The notes under the pieces are model-generated. The model made no database searches. It was not told where the DNA came from and saw only the letters and a list, made by a program, of their open reading frames with translations. This document shows positions 8,891-18,580 of a stretch of DNA of 64,000 bases, one piece after another. The stretch is from Shimia thalassica (GTDB taxonomy: Bacteria > Pseudomonadota > Alphaproteobacteria > Rhodobacterales > Rhodobacteraceae). Where the stretch lies: positions 744,001 through 808,000 of the forward strand of contig NZ_CYTW01000001.1 of assembly GCF_001458215.1 (NCBI RefSeq), in the 5' to 3' direction. Numbering within the stretch: the stretch's first letter is position 1; every line of letters begins with the position of its first letter. The translations under genes and the position numbers were made by a program.

Positions 8891-9718
8891 ATGCGTTTAA
8901 CGGTTTCTGTCCTAGCACTCTCAATTGCATTTTGTCTGCCGCTTGGGGCGAATGCACAGTCCAAAGACGAAACGCTGGCCGATGTGCGTCAGCAGCTTTC
9001 GGTGCTCTATGTCGAGATGCAACGCCTTAAGCGCGATCTTTCGACAACAGGTACGCCTCAGGGGATCGATACAAGTGGCACGACGCTTCAACGGCTGGAT
9101 GCCATTGAATCCGAGTTGCAGCGCCTGACAGGACGTACCGAACAGCTTGAAAACCGTGTCGAACGTGTTGTGGAAGATGGCACCAATCGTATTGGTGATC
9201 TGGAATTCCGTCTTGTTGAACTCGAAGGTGGCGATGTGAGCCAGCTTGGTGAAACAACGACACTGGGCGGTGATGTCGAGGTGATCGAGGCTCCGGCGGA
9301 ACCATCAGGGTCAACCAATTCAACAAGCGAGCTTGCCGTGGGCGAGGGGCCCGACTTTGACCGCGCTGCCAAAGCGCTTGGTGAAGGGGATTATCGCAGC
9401 GCAGCAGACCAGTTTAGCGCCTTTTTGATGACGTACCCCGGCAGCCCGCTAGAGGCCGAAGCGCATTTGCGCCGTGGTGAGGCTCTTGCCGGTCTTGGCG
9501 AGACCACCAGCGCCGCGCGCGCGTTCCTTGACAGCTATTCGGGGAACCCTCAAAGCCGCGTTGCAGATGAAGCTTTGTTTCGCCTTGGCAAATCCCTTGG
9601 TGTTTTGGGGCAGAAAAACGAAGCCTGCGTAACCCTAAGCGAGGTGAATGTTCGTCACCCGGGGTCCCCTTGGGTGGGGCAGGCCCAAAGTGAAATGCTC
9701 GCTCTGGAGTGCAATTGA
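8891..9718 (+). CDS. cpoB: Cell division coordinator CpoB (YbgF)
   Basis: 275 residues. Signal peptide (1-22, ANA-Q), then an N-terminal coiled coil (about 25-115, heptad-like Leu/Ile spacing with VRQQLSVLYVEMQRLK) and C-terminal TPR repeats (about 155-275, e.g. DYRSAADQFSAFLMTYPGSP). Known: CpoB binds TolA and coordinates Tol-mediated outer-membrane constriction with peptidoglycan synthesis. Last gene of the tol-pal unit; its stop overlaps the tilS start (TTGA). Confidence 0.94.
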   Translation: MRLTVSVLALSIAFCLPLGANAQSKDETLADVRQQLSVLYVEMQRLKRDLSTTGTPQGIDTSGTTLQRLDAIESELQRLTGRTEQLENRVERVVEDGTNRIGDLEFRLVELEGGDVSQLGETTTLGGDVEVIEAPAEPSGSTNSTSELAVGEGPDFDRAAKALGEGDYRSAADQFSAFLMTYPGSPLEAEAHLRRGEALAGLGETTSAARAFLDSYSGNPQSRVADEALFRLGKSLGVLGQKNEACVTLSEVNVRHPGSPWVGQAQSEMLALECN

Positions 9719-10950
9719 GTCAGTCTGAGATAAGTCCGGAACATGCGGTTTCCGAATTTCTTGCCTCTCTTCCCGGTCTAACACTTGGTGTCGCTGTTTC
9801 TGGCGGCAGCGATTCCCTTGCCTTGTTGCATCTTGTCCACGAATGGGCCCGTCTGAACCATACCAAAGTCGTCGCTGCCACCGTGGATCATGGGTTGCGG
9901 CCGGAAGCCGCCGGTGAAGCCCGGCAGGTGGCTGGGGTTTGCGATGGTCTGGGAGTTTCTCACACAACGCTGACGTGGCAAGGTGCTGGCAGCGGCGGGA
10001 ACATCCAGTCGATGGCGCGGGATGCGCGGTATAGACTGCTGGCAGACTGGGCAAAGAACGAACAGGTGGATTTTGTCCTTTTGGGACACACGCAGGACGA
10101 TCTGGCCGAGAACCTTTTGATCCGGCTGGCCCGTCGCGCGGGTGTCGACGGGCTTGCTTCGATGGATGATCGGTTTGAACGCCAGCACCAGCGCTTTGCC
10201 CGCCCCATGCTTGATGTGTCGCGTGCGCATTTACAGTCCTACTTGCAGGATCGCGACATACAATGGGTCGATGACCCTTCTAACGAAGACGAGGTTTTTG
10301 ACAGGGTGCGCGCGCGGCGCGCCCTGGTGACCCTTGCGGATGTGGGCATCGACAGCAGCGCCTTGGCGCAGGTCAGCCGGAACATGTCTGATGCCAAGGT
10401 CGCTTTGCATGACCAGATGGCCGATCTTGCCTGGACACATGCCCGCATCGAAAGTGGGGATTTGTTGATCCGGCGCGAGGCCTTTACTGACGTGCCCGTA
10501 GAAATCTCAAGGCGCCTGTTGCTGGTGGCCCTGCAATGGGTGTCTGGAAACGGATATGCCGCCCGTCGAGAGCCCCTTGTCGCATTGCTGCGATCCATAC
10601 AGCAAAATCAGGGTGGCACCTTGCAAGGGTGTCTTGTGACTGTTGATGATCAAAATTGCCGGATTGGCCGCGAATATGCGGCAGTCAAATCCCTTTCGGC
10701 GGTTGATGGCATCTGGGATGGTCGCTGGAACCTGGAGGGCCCGTATCAACCCGGGTTCGAGGTGCGCGCCTTGGGAGAAGAGGGGCTTAGACAGGTGCCG
10801 GATTGGCGCGAGTCGGGGCTGGTTCGCAGCAGCCTGATCGCAAGCCCCGCTGTTTGGGGAGGTGATATGCTGGTCGCGGCCCCACTTGCAGGCTATAATA
10901 AGGCTTGGAGTGCCAAGTTGTTGCCGGAACGGGCAGTTTTCCTGCCCTAG
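9715..10950 (+). CDS. tilS: tRNA(Ile)-lysidine synthase TilS
   Basis: 411 residues. It attaches lysine to C34 of the CAU-anticodon tRNA-Ile, changing codon and amino acid identity; it is essential. The ATP-pyrophosphatase P-loop SGGSDS lies near residues 29-34, followed by VDHGLR and the family blocks GHTQDDLAEN and RPML. A TTG start at 9715 is chosen because GGAG lies 5 bases upstream and the start overlaps the cpoB stop; GTG at 9709 would put the start on the ribosome binding site itself. Alphaproteobacterial TilS is often next to ftsH, as here. Confidence 0.93.
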   Translation: MSQSEISPEHAVSEFLASLPGLTLGVAVSGGSDSLALLHLVHEWARLNHTKVVAATVDHGLRPEAAGEARQVAGVCDGLGVSHTTLTWQGAGSGGNIQSMARDARYRLLADWAKNEQVDFVLLGHTQDDLAENLLIRLARRAGVDGLASMDDRFERQHQRFARPMLDVSRAHLQSYLQDRDIQWVDDPSNEDEVFDRVRARRALVTLADVGIDSSALAQVSRNMSDAKVALHDQMADLAWTHARIESGDLLIRREAFTDVPVEISRRLLLVALQWVSGNGYAARREPLVALLRSIQQNQGGTLQGCLVTVDDQNCRIGREYAAVKSLSAVDGIWDGRWNLEGPYQPGFEVRALGEEGLRQVPDWRESGLVRSSLIASPAVWGGDMLVAAPLAGYNKAWSAKLLPERAVFLP

Positions 10951-10974
10951 CCGCCATGAACTGGCATTATCGCA

Positions 10975-11002
10975 TTGAACATGCCGAACTGATGTCTATT
11001 TA
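10975..11002 (+). promoter_or_regulatory. Candidate promoter of ftsH
   Basis: TTGAAC and TATTTA separated by 16 bases, 57 bases before the ftsH start. The TTGAA box would also suit an RpoH-type sigma factor, in keeping with FtsH being a heat-shock protein in many bacteria. No -10 box of clear RpoH type is seen. Confidence 0.45.
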
Positions 11003-11058
11003 TCAGTAACATTCGCTGTGATAGGGACGGCGAAGATCGACGTTTGGGAGAATTTGCC

Positions 11059-12981
11059 TTGGGCAACGCACGCAATATCGCATTCTGGGTGGTTCTGTTT
11101 CTGCTGATCCTTGCCCTGTTTAATCTTTTCAGTGGCGGCAACAGCACGCTGCAAAGCCGTGAAATCGGATACTCAGAATTCGTGTCTGCAGTTGACAGTG
11201 GCAACGTCGCAAGCGTGACGCTGGATGGCGAGCGGGTCATGTACCGCACAAATGATGGTGGCGAATACGTCGCGATCAAGCCTGAAGATGCCCAAGTCAC
11301 CGATCTTCTGATCGACAGCAACATCCCTGTGAAAGCGGAAAGCCAGCAACAGTCCGGCTTCCAATCGTTTATTCTGTCCCTGTTGCCGTTTGTTCTTCTC
11401 ATCGGTGTCTGGATCTATTTCATGAACCGGATGCAGGGCGGCGGCAAAGGCGGCGCAATGGGCTTTGGCAAATCCAAAGCTAAAATGCTGACCGAGAAAC
11501 ATGGCCGCGTGACCTTTGACGATGTCGCTGGCATCGACGAGGCCAAGGAAGAGCTTGAAGAGATCGTTGAATTCCTGCGCAACCCGCAAAAATTCTCGCG
11601 TCTTGGTGGCAAAATCCCTAAAGGGGCCTTGCTTGTTGGCCCTCCCGGTACTGGTAAAACACTTCTTGCGCGCGCCATTGCTGGCGAAGCGGGAGTTCCC
11701 TTCTTTACCATCTCGGGATCTGACTTTGTTGAAATGTTCGTAGGTGTGGGCGCATCCCGTGTCCGTGACATGTTTGAACAGGCCAAAAAGAACGCACCTT
11801 GCATCGTGTTCATCGATGAAATCGACGCCGTAGGCCGCCATCGTGGCGCCGGCTATGGCGGTGGTAACGACGAACGCGAACAGACATTGAACCAATTGCT
11901 GGTTGAAATGGATGGTTTCGAAGCAAACGAAGGCGTGATCATTCTGGCCGCGACAAACCGGAAAGACGTTCTGGACCCCGCTTTGCTGCGTCCGGGCCGT
12001 TTTGACCGTAACGTGACCGTCGGCAACCCCGACATCAAGGGCCGCGAAAAAATTCTGGGCGTCCACGCCCGCAAGACACCTTTGGGACCAGACGTAGACC
12101 TGCGCATCATTGCGCGTGGTACACCCGGTTTCTCTGGTGCTGATCTGGCCAACCTCGTCAACGAAGCTGCTTTGATGGCGGCACGAGTGGGGCGTCGGTT
12201 TGTAACCATGGAAGACTTTGAATCCGCGAAGGACAAAGTCATGATGGGGGCCGAGCGTCGCAGCATGGTGCTCACTCAGGATCAAAAAGAGAAAACCGCC
12301 TATCACGAGGCCGGCCACGCCGTTGTCGGATTGGCCCTGCCGCAATGTGATCCGGTATATAAGGCGACAATCATTCCGCGCGGTGGCGCATTGGGTATGG
12401 TTGTGTCATTGCCGGAAATGGATCGTCTCAACTATCACCGTGATGAATGTGAACAGCGTCTGGCGATGACGATGGCAGGTAAGGCCGCCGAAGTCATCAA
12501 GTACGGCGAAGATCACGTGTCGAACGGCCCTGCCGGTGACATCATGCAAGCCAGCCAACTGGCCCGTGCCATGGTGATGCGCTGGGGGATGTCGGACAAA
12601 GTCGGCAACATCGACTACGCCGAAGCCCACGAAGGCTATCAAGGCGGAAGCGCCGGCGGGTTCTCTGTCTCTGCGCATACAAAAGAGCTGATCGAAGAAG
12701 AAGTGAAACGCTTTATCGAACAGGGCTATGCTAAGGCGCTCGAAATCCTGAAGGATCAAAACGAAGAGTGGGAACGTCTGGCACAAGGGTTGCTGGAGTA
12801 CGAAACTCTGACCGGTGAAGAGATCAAGCGCGTAATGAACGGTGAGCCACCCCAGTCGGGCGACGATGACGCCGACGATGCGGACTCGGGAAGCGCCCCA
12901 AGCGTTACCGCGTTGCCCAAAACCAAGCCGCGCGCAAAGCCCGGCGGTGATGGTGGCATGGAGCCGGAACCAACAGCATAA
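11059..12981 (+). CDS. ftsH: ATP-dependent zinc metalloprotease FtsH
   Basis: 640 residues from a TTG start at 11059 with GGGAG eight bases upstream (N-terminus [15 protein letters not shown]). Membrane AAA+ protease that degrades misfolded membrane proteins and regulators such as RpoH or LpxC. Two membrane helices (about 5-23 and 100-120) flank a periplasmic domain. Walker A GPPGTGKT (194-201), Walker B IVFIDEID (249-256), the second region of homology, and the zinc site HEAGH (416-420) follow. The C-terminal 40 residues are acidic and Pro-rich. A strong terminator follows directly. Confidence 0.97.
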   Translation: MGNARNIAFWVVLFLLILALFNLFSGGNSTLQSREIGYSEFVSAVDSGNVASVTLDGERVMYRTNDGGEYVAIKPEDAQVTDLLIDSNIPVKAESQQQSGFQSFILSLLPFVLLIGVWIYFMNRMQGGGKGGAMGFGKSKAKMLTEKHGRVTFDDVAGIDEAKEELEEIVEFLRNPQKFSRLGGKIPKGALLVGPPGTGKTLLARAIAGEAGVPFFTISGSDFVEMFVGVGASRVRDMFEQAKKNAPCIVFIDEIDAVGRHRGAGYGGGNDEREQTLNQLLVEMDGFEANEGVIILAATNRKDVLDPALLRPGRFDRNVTVGNPDIKGREKILGVHARKTPLGPDVDLRIIARGTPGFSGADLANLVNEAALMAARVGRRFVTMEDFESAKDKVMMGAERRSMVLTQDQKEKTAYHEAGHAVVGLALPQCDPVYKATIIPRGGALGMVVSLPEMDRLNYHRDECEQRLAMTMAGKAAEVIKYGEDHVSNGPAGDIMQASQLARAMVMRWGMSDKVGNIDYAEAHEGYQGGSAGGFSVSAHTKELIEEEVKRFIEQGYAKALEILKDQNEEWERLAQGLLEYETLTGEEIKRVMNGEPPQSGDDDADDADSGSAPSVTALPKTKPRAKPGGDGGMEPEPTA

Positions 12982-12987
12982 TAAAAA

Positions 12988-13016
12988 GAGGCCGGGCGCA
13001 ACGCTCGGCCTTTTTT
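12988..13016 (+). terminator. Rho-independent terminator of ftsH
   Basis: 9-bp GC stem (GGCCGGGCG/CGCTCGGCC, one G-T pair) with a CAA loop followed by six T. It ends the long ruvC-to-ftsH block. Confidence 0.9.
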
Positions 13017-13106
13017 CATTTAGAAGGCAGACTGTCGTATAGACCGCGTCACCCTGCCAGCGAAAACAGTCAACATATGTGTTGCGGCAAAGAGAGAGGC
13101 CCTGAC

Positions 13107-13874
13107 ATGACGGATTGGAACCCTCAGAGCTATGACCGTTTTGCGCGAGTGCGTTTGCAACCCGCGATGGATTTGCTGGCGCGCCTGCCGGAATTGCCAG
13201 AAGGCGATATTATCGATCTGGGCTGTGGCAGCGGCGGCGTCGCGGGCGCCCTACACCAACGTTGGTCCGAACGACGGCTGATCGGGATAGACAGTTCGCC
13301 CGCGATGCTGGAAACGGCGCGGCAAACAGGGATTTACGCGGACCTTTTTGAAGCTGACATTCAGGAATGGACGCAACAGACGCTGCCCGCTCTCATCTTC
13401 TCGAATGCGGCCCTGCAATGGGTGGGCAAACACGAAACACTGATGCCCGCGCTTGCACGGCAATTGCCCACCGGCGGCGTGCTTGCGGTTCAGATGCCGT
13501 ATCAGCATACGGCCCCCTCTCATACAGAATGGGTTGTGGCGAGCGAGCGGGTCCTTGGAACCTCTCCACCGTCCAAGCCCCTGAACGTTCTTTCGCCTGA
13601 AGCCTATTTTGAGCTGTTATCGCCGCTGGGCCAGTTCGATATCTGGCAAGTTGAGTACACACAGCATCTTGAAGCCTCTGGCGACGGGCACCCGGTTCGC
13701 CTGTTTACCGAAAGCACCTTTGGGAAACCTTATCTGGACCACGCCGAGACCGGCAAAAAGGCGCAGTTGATCGATGCGTATGAAGCAGGTATCGCAGAGA
13801 CGTATCCATTGCGGGCGGACGGCTCGGTGCTGTTTCCGTTTCGCAGATTGTTTTTTACTCTGCGTGTGGCGTAG
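13107..13874 (+). CDS. tam: Class I SAM-dependent methyltransferase, probably trans-aconitate 2-methyltransferase
   Basis: 255 residues. Rossmann methyltransferase with motif I DLGCGSGGVAG near 36-46, the acidic residue of motif II (GIDSSPAML), and the Tam-like N-terminus DWNPQSYDRFARVRLQPAMDLL. Known: Tam methylates trans-aconitate, removing an inhibitor of the citrate cycle. The start at 13107 follows AGAGAGG; the frame runs 10 codons further upstream without support. The MOSC gene follows after 20 bases. Substrate assignment rests on the N-terminal and mid-protein pattern (SNAALQWV) and is likely but not certain. Confidence 0.85.
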   Translation: MTDWNPQSYDRFARVRLQPAMDLLARLPELPEGDIIDLGCGSGGVAGALHQRWSERRLIGIDSSPAMLETARQTGIYADLFEADIQEWTQQTLPALIFSNAALQWVGKHETLMPALARQLPTGGVLAVQMPYQHTAPSHTEWVVASERVLGTSPPSKPLNVLSPEAYFELLSPLGQFDIWQVEYTQHLEASGDGHPVRLFTESTFGKPYLDHAETGKKAQLIDAYEAGIAETYPLRADGSVLFPFRRLFFTLRVA

Positions 13875-13894
13875 ATCCAATTGAGAGAATTCCG

Positions 13895-14494
13895 ATGCCT
13901 GCCTTGAAACCCACCGAATTTTTTGCCGAGATCCTGTGGTTGGGTCAGGTCGCCGACAGCGTTGAAGACCTTCGTGCCCAAGAAGTCGAAGAGATGGATC
14001 TGGGCTTTGAGGGTTTTGAAGGGGAATGCCACGCCGGATTGACCCGCCCCTCGTGCAGCCGTGTTTTGTCGCAACATCCACGGGGCACCGAAATCGCGAA
14101 CACGCGCCAGATTTCCGTGCTGTCTGCAGAAGAGCTTGAAGAGATTTCCGAAGCGGTCGGAATCGAGGAATTTGATCCGGCCTGGGTTGGCGCATCGGTG
14201 ATTCTGCGCGGCATTCCCGATTTTACCCATGTGCCACCTTCATCACGTCTTCAGGCGGACAGTGGTGCGACCCTTGTCATTGATATGGAGAACCGCCCCT
14301 GCGTGTTGCCAGGTCGCGTGATCGAAAAAGAAATGCCCGGACATGGCAAGGCGTTCAAGGCCGCAGCAACGGGAAAACGCGGGGTTACGGCCTGGGTCGA
14401 GCGCCCCGGTGTGATCCGTGTTGGAGATATTTTGCGGCTGCATATTCCGGATCAACCCGTCTGGGAGCACCTCGACTCTGCGCGAAACACTTAA
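13895..14494 (+). CDS. MOSC-domain protein (molybdenum cofactor sulfurase C-terminal type)
   Basis: 199 residues, a stand-alone MOSC domain. The conserved cysteine sits in ENRPC (about residue 132), and [11 protein letters not shown] and [19 protein letters not shown] match the family's flanking blocks. MOSC domains bind or transfer sulfur in molybdenum-enzyme maturation and in detoxification of N-hydroxylated compounds, but stand-alone members are mostly uncharacterised. GAGAGAA precedes the start. It is probably co-transcribed with the methyltransferase; no clear terminator follows. Confidence 0.85.
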   Translation: MPALKPTEFFAEILWLGQVADSVEDLRAQEVEEMDLGFEGFEGECHAGLTRPSCSRVLSQHPRGTEIANTRQISVLSAEELEEISEAVGIEEFDPAWVGASVILRGIPDFTHVPPSSRLQADSGATLVIDMENRPCVLPGRVIEKEMPGHGKAFKAAATGKRGVTAWVERPGVIRVGDILRLHIPDQPVWEHLDSARNT

Positions 14495-14505
14495 GCGGCC
14501 TTAAT

Positions 14506-14585
14506 GGATCACACAGGGCACATCCGTTTCCAAAAAGAAACGGCTGTGTATCCTTCCGACGCAACAAGCGTCGGAAATGTCGGAA
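14506..14585 (+). promoter_or_regulatory. Possible structured leader upstream of fhs
   Basis: Two adjacent hairpins lie 80-160 bases before fhs. The first has a lower stem GGAT(C)ACACAG/CTGTGTATCC (14506-14516 with 14544-14553), a one-sided 7-base bulge GGCACAT (14517-14523), and an upper stem CCGTTTC/GAAACGG (14524-14530/14537-14543) with loop CAAAAA. The second is a perfect 9-bp stem TTCCGACGC/GCGTCGGAA (14554-14562/14568-14576). Its right-hand TCGGAA is repeated at 14580-14585, allowing an alternative pairing. Neither has a T run, so these are not plain terminators. A cis-regulatory RNA is an inference. Confidence 0.45.
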
Positions 14586-14664
14586 ATGCCACCTGCGACA
14601 GCCTTCCTTAGCGGTAATGAAAAAGGCAGAGAAATTCTGCACATCTGCCGGAACAGGGATTGCT

Positions 14665-16341
14665 ATGAGCTACAAGACAGACATTGAAATCGCCCGCGAA
14701 GCGAACAAGAAACCGATCATGGATATCGGTGCCAAGCTTGGCATCAGCAGCGATGATCTGCTGCCATATGGCCACGACAAGGCCAAGGTAAGCCAACAGT
14801 TCATCAACTCGGTCCAGTCCAAAGAGGACGGCAAGTTGATCCTCGTGACAGCCATCAACCCGACACCAGCAGGCGAAGGCAAGACCACCACAACTGTGGG
14901 TCTGGGCGACGGTTTGAACCGCATCGGCAAAAACGCCATGATCTGTATCCGCGAAGCATCGCTGGGACCGAACTTTGGCATGAAGGGCGGCGCCGCAGGT
15001 GGCGGATACGCCCAGGTCGTTCCAATGGAAGAGATGAACCTGCACTTCACAGGTGACTTTCACGCGATCACATCGGCCCACTCGCTTTTGTCGGCCATGA
15101 TCGACAACCACATCTATTGGGGCAACGAGTGCGAAATCGACGTGCGTCGTGTTGCATGGCGCCGTGTTGTCGACATGAACGACCGCGCCCTGCGCCAGAT
15201 CAACGCCTCTTTGGGTGGCGTGGCCAACGGCTTCCCGCGTGAAACCGGTTTTGACATCACGGTTGCGTCGGAAGTGATGGCGATCCTGTGCCTTGCCAAC
15301 GATCTCAAGGATCTGGAAAAGCGTCTGGGCGACATCATCGTGGCCTATCGTCGTGACAAGACACCTGTGTACTGCCGCGACATCAAAGCAGAAGGCGCAA
15401 TGACCGTTCTGCTCAAGGATGCGATGCAGCCAAACCTCGTGCAGACCCTGGAAAACAACCCTGCGTTTGTTCACGGCGGCCCCTTCGCCAACATAGCACA
15501 CGGGTGTAACTCGGTCATCGCGACCAAAACCGCCTTGAAAGTTGCCGACTATGTCGTGACCGAAGCAGGCTTTGGTGCTGACCTTGGTGCCGAAAAGTTC
15601 ATGAACATCAAATGCCGCAAGGCTGGCATTGCGCCATCGGTTGTCGTTGTTGTTGCGACTGTTCGCGCGATGAAAATGAACGGCGGCGTTGCTAAGGCCG
15701 ATCTGGGGGCGGAGAATGTTGATGCCGTCAAGGCCGGTTGTGCCAACCTTGGCCGTCATATCGAGAACGTCAAATCGTTTGGTGTGCCCGTTGTTGTCGC
15801 AATCAACCACTTTGTGACCGACACAGACGCCGAAGTCGACGCGGTTAAATCCTATGTGGAAGAGCACGGTTCCGAAGCGATCCTGTCGCGTCACTGGGAG
15901 CTGGGGTCTGAAGGCTCGGAAGCACTGGCAAAACGCGTTGCAGAAATCGCGGATGCGGATGCTGCTAACTTTGCGCCGATCTATCCTGATGACATGTCGC
16001 TGTTCGAAAAGATCGAAACCGTTGCCAAGCGTATCTATCGTGCGGACGAAGTTCTTGCAGACATGAAAATCCGCAACCAGCTGCGCGAATGGGAAGACGC
16101 CGGTTACGGACACTTGCCCGTCTGCATGGCGAAGACCCAGTATTCGTTCACAACCGATCCGACACAGCGCGGCGCGCCCACCGGTCACTCGGTTCCTGTG
16201 CGCGAAGTACGCTTGTCTGCGGGTGCGGGTTTCATCGTCGTTGTCTGCGGTGAAATCATGACCATGCCCGGTCTGCCACGCAAACCGGCGGCTGAAAGCA
16301 TCTGTTTGAACGACGATGGCCAGATCGAAGGCTTGTTCTAA
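14665..16341 (+). CDS. fhs: Formate-tetrahydrofolate ligase
   Basis: 558 residues, full length. It makes 10-formyl-THF from formate, THF and ATP, reversibly; in marine Rhodobacterales it is thought to run towards formate when methyl groups are oxidised through THF. The ATP site [19 protein letters not shown] near 66-84 and the blocks [20 protein letters not shown] and [15 protein letters not shown] are unmistakable. The start at 14665 matches the family N-terminus ([13 protein letters not shown]); a longer frame from 14617 is not supported. It is followed by a chorismate mutase and two folD genes. Confidence 0.97.
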   Translation: MSYKTDIEIAREANKKPIMDIGAKLGISSDDLLPYGHDKAKVSQQFINSVQSKEDGKLILVTAINPTPAGEGKTTTTVGLGDGLNRIGKNAMICIREASLGPNFGMKGGAAGGGYAQVVPMEEMNLHFTGDFHAITSAHSLLSAMIDNHIYWGNECEIDVRRVAWRRVVDMNDRALRQINASLGGVANGFPRETGFDITVASEVMAILCLANDLKDLEKRLGDIIVAYRRDKTPVYCRDIKAEGAMTVLLKDAMQPNLVQTLENNPAFVHGGPFANIAHGCNSVIATKTALKVADYVVTEAGFGADLGAEKFMNIKCRKAGIAPSVVVVVATVRAMKMNGGVAKADLGAENVDAVKAGCANLGRHIENVKSFGVPVVVAINHFVTDTDAEVDAVKSYVEEHGSEAILSRHWELGSEGSEALAKRVAEIADADAANFAPIYPDDMSLFEKIETVAKRIYRADEVLADMKIRNQLREWEDAGYGHLPVCMAKTQYSFTTDPTQRGAPTGHSVPVREVRLSAGAGFIVVVCGEIMTMPGLPRKPAAESICLNDDGQIEGLF

Positions 16342-16361
16342 GACGCAAAATGCGCTTTCTG

Positions 16362-16384
16362 CGGCCCAGAGACCCTTTGGGCCG
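16362..16384 (+). promoter_or_regulatory. Hairpin between fhs and the chorismate mutase gene
   Basis: 7-bp GC stem CGGCCCA/TGGGCCG with a 9-base loop, ending one base before the AGGAG ribosome binding site at 16386. There is no T run. It could protect the fhs 3' end or tune translation of the next gene; neither is shown. Confidence 0.35.
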
Positions 16385-16398
16385 TAGGAGTTCTGAAT

Positions 16399-16704
16399 AT
16401 GAAAAACCTGATATCGCCAGTCGATTGTGCATCGATGCCGGAATTGCGCGTTGAAATCGATCACTTGGACAGGTTTCTGGTCGCGCTTCTTGCGAAAAGG
16501 GCGACCTACATTGATCGCGCGATCGAACTAAAGCAGATCAACGGCTGGCCGGCACGTATCCCGGATCGCGTCGAAGATGTTGTGGCGAAAGTGCGCGAAA
16601 CTGCAAAAGCTGAGGGGCTTGATCCTGATTTGATCGAACGCCTTTGGCGAGAACTGATTGATTGGTCGATTGCCCGCGAAGCGCAGGTTATTGGCGACGA
16701 ATAA
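16399..16704 (+). CDS. Chorismate mutase, AroQ type
   Basis: 101 residues, a single all-helical AroQ domain: LRVEIDHLDRFLVALLAKR (about 15-33) with the conserved first-helix Arg and Lys, and the C-terminal LWRELIDWSIAREAQ helix. It converts chorismate to prephenate for Phe/Tyr synthesis. Small stand-alone members can also be isochorismate-pyruvate lyases; nothing here separates the two with certainty. AGGAG precedes the start. The gene lies inside a folate one-carbon block, 11 bases before folD1, a linkage with no obvious metabolic reason. Confidence 0.9.
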   Translation: MKNLISPVDCASMPELRVEIDHLDRFLVALLAKRATYIDRAIELKQINGWPARIPDRVEDVVAKVRETAKAEGLDPDLIERLWRELIDWSIAREAQVIGDE

Positions 16705-16715
16705 GAGGGACAGCC

Positions 16716-17609
16716 ATGCGAGCGGCTATCATAGATGGCAAGGCCATTGGCGCACAAATGCGTGCCGAGGTTGCCGAAGCGGCGGCGGAACTGGCAACAA
16801 AGGGGTGGCAACCCAAACTTATCTCGATAAGCGTTGGCGATACCGCAGCCGCCGAACTTTATGTTCGAAACCAGCAGAAACAGGCCAACAGCGCCGGTGT
16901 TGAATTTGAGGCTCGCAACTATCCTGAAGACACCTCGCTCGAGCAATTGACGGGCATTTTACAAGGTCTGAACGGCGATCCACGCGTAAACGGCATTATC
17001 ATCCAGCGACCTCTGCCGGATCACATTCCGGTTAAAGTTCTGCAAAAACTCGTGCATCCCCTCAAGGATGTCGAGGGCATGCATCCGGCGTCGATTGGTA
17101 ATATCGTCTATAACGATCTTGCTTTGGGCCCATGTACGGCTGTTGCCGCCGTTGAAATCCTCAAAACACTGCCGTTGCAGCTTGAAGGTCTGAACGTGAC
17201 TGTGATTGGTCACTCGGAAATTGTGGGCAAGCCGATTGCCTTTCTTTTGATGGGGCTGGGGTGCACGGTCACCGTGTGCCATCACATGACACGGTCTGTG
17301 GCGATGCACTCGCGCGCGGCCGATGCGGTTTTTGTCGCCGTCGGAAAACCCGGATTGGTGACAGGCGAGATGCTTAAACCCGGCGCGGCCTTGATCGACA
17401 TCGGGATCAACCGGATTGAAACACCGGAGGGCGGGAAAACCGTCGGTGATGCCGACTTTGCAAGCTGTGCAGAGGTCGCAGGCTGGATCACACCCGTGCC
17501 CGGAGGGGTCGGCCCCGTGACCGTGGCAACGCTTATGAAAAACGCCGTGTTGGCGACACGGATGCAAATGGATCATTACCGGGACGCTTATGCCCGGACG
17601 GACGTATAA
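16716..17609 (+). CDS. FolD paralogue with altered catalytic residues
   Basis: 297 residues. Clear FolD fold (methylene-THF dehydrogenase/methenyl-THF cyclohydrolase), with the NADP-binding Rossmann domain ([29 protein letters not shown]). Compared with family numbering, the Y-x-x-x-K motif reads YVRNQ, so the catalytic lysine (K54 in E. coli, K56 in human) is Gln53; the KDVDG motif reads KDVEG, replacing the active-site Asp (human D125) with Glu120. Gln97 is kept. Known: that lysine is needed for the cyclohydrolase step. It may therefore be a dehydrogenase-biased or altered enzyme. The start at 16716 has AAGAGGGA upstream. Confidence 0.9.
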   Translation: MRAAIIDGKAIGAQMRAEVAEAAAELATKGWQPKLISISVGDTAAAELYVRNQQKQANSAGVEFEARNYPEDTSLEQLTGILQGLNGDPRVNGIIIQRPLPDHIPVKVLQKLVHPLKDVEGMHPASIGNIVYNDLALGPCTAVAAVEILKTLPLQLEGLNVTVIGHSEIVGKPIAFLLMGLGCTVTVCHHMTRSVAMHSRAADAVFVAVGKPGLVTGEMLKPGAALIDIGINRIETPEGGKTVGDADFASCAEVAGWITPVPGGVGPVTVATLMKNAVLATRMQMDHYRDAYARTDV

Positions 17610-17623
17610 GAAGGACACATGAC

Positions 17624-18514
17624 ATGACAGCGAATATCATCGACGGCAAAGCCTTCGCAGCCACTGTGCGCGAAAAGGTGACGGGCCATGTGGCACGTTT
17701 GAAAGAGGAAAACGGTATCACCCCCGGTCTGGCAGTTGTTCTGGTGGGCGAAGACCCGGCCTCGCAGGTCTATGTGCGCTCGAAAGGGAAACAAACCGTC
17801 GAAACCGGAATGAACTCTTACGAGTACAAGATGGACGCCGACACCTCGGAAGCCGATCTTCTGGCAGTGGTCGAGAAGCTGAACAACGATCCCGAAGTGC
17901 ACGGCATTCTGGTTCAGTTGCCATTGCCCGGACATCTGAACGAAGATCTCATCATCAATTCGATTGATCCGGCCAAAGACGTGGATGGGTTCCACATTTC
18001 GAATGTTGGTCTTTTGGGAACTGGGCAAAAGTCGATGGTGCCCTGTACACCGCTTGGATGTCTGATGATGCTGCGTGATTATCACGGGTCGCTGTCCGGC
18101 ATGAATGCCGTTGTGATTGGTCGTTCCAACATTGTTGGCAAACCGATGGCGCAATTGCTGTTGGGCGATAGCTGCACCGTGACGATCGCTCATTCGCGCA
18201 CCAAGGACCTGCCAGAAGTCGTGCGTGGTGCAGACATCGTGGTTGCCGCTGTTGGGCGTCCTGAAATGGTCCCCGGTGACTGGATTCGCGAAGGTGCCAC
18301 GGTGATCGACGTGGGCATCAACCGCATCGAGCGGGATGGCAAAAACAAGCTGGTAGGCGATGTTGATTTCGAAAGCGCGTCGAAAGTGGCGGGCGCTATC
18401 ACGCCGGTACCCGGTGGCGTAGGTCCGATGACGATTGCATGCCTTTTGGCGAACACCGTAACCGCATGTTGCCGCGCAAACGGGTTGGCCGAACCTGAGG
18501 GGCTGACAGCCTAA
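17624..18514 (+). CDS. folD: Bifunctional methylene-THF dehydrogenase/methenyl-THF cyclohydrolase FolD
   Basis: 296 residues. It interconverts 5,10-methylene-THF and 10-formyl-THF. All family active-site residues are present in E. coli-like positions: Y50, K54 (YVRSKGK), Q98 (GILVQLPLP) and D121 (KDVDGFH). The Rossmann motif [12 protein letters not shown] and the GGVGPMT block follow. It starts 14 bases after the altered FolD paralogue, so the two form a tandem pair with low mutual identity, not a recent duplication. Together with fhs it gives a complete route between methylene-THF and formate. Confidence 0.96.
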   Translation: MTANIIDGKAFAATVREKVTGHVARLKEENGITPGLAVVLVGEDPASQVYVRSKGKQTVETGMNSYEYKMDADTSEADLLAVVEKLNNDPEVHGILVQLPLPGHLNEDLIINSIDPAKDVDGFHISNVGLLGTGQKSMVPCTPLGCLMMLRDYHGSLSGMNAVVIGRSNIVGKPMAQLLLGDSCTVTIAHSRTKDLPEVVRGADIVVAAVGRPEMVPGDWIREGATVIDVGINRIERDGKNKLVGDVDFESASKVAGAITPVPGGVGPMTIACLLANTVTACCRANGLAEPEGLTA

Positions 18515-18546
18515 ACGCGCTTTTTCAACACAGACATGACAATGCG

Positions 18547-18580
18547 AACAGGGCGGCTCTCACGGGCCGCCTTGTTTTTA
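18547..18580 (+). terminator. Rho-independent terminator of the fhs-folD block
   Basis: 11-bp stem (AACAGGGCGGC/GCCGCCTTGTT, one G-T pair) followed by a T-rich tail. It overlaps the 3' end of the convergent thioesterase gene by a few bases. Confidence 0.8.

Noticed and set aside
14495..14664. ZTP (pfl) riboswitch upstream of fhs
   Set aside because: fhs is a known target of this class, but the conserved CCGCCUGGGC segment is absent; CCACCTGCGAC near 14589 is not a match.
14608..16464. 618-codon open frame antisense to fhs
   Set aside because: It mirrors the high-GC third-position pattern of fhs, encodes no recognisable domain, and has no ribosome binding site. Similar long shadows opposite tolB (7238-8590), fabB (35227-36666) and trpB (61804-63069) were rejected for the same reason.
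16716..18514. folD pair as an assembly duplication
   Set aside because: The two genes differ throughout and at catalytic positions, so they are true paralogues.
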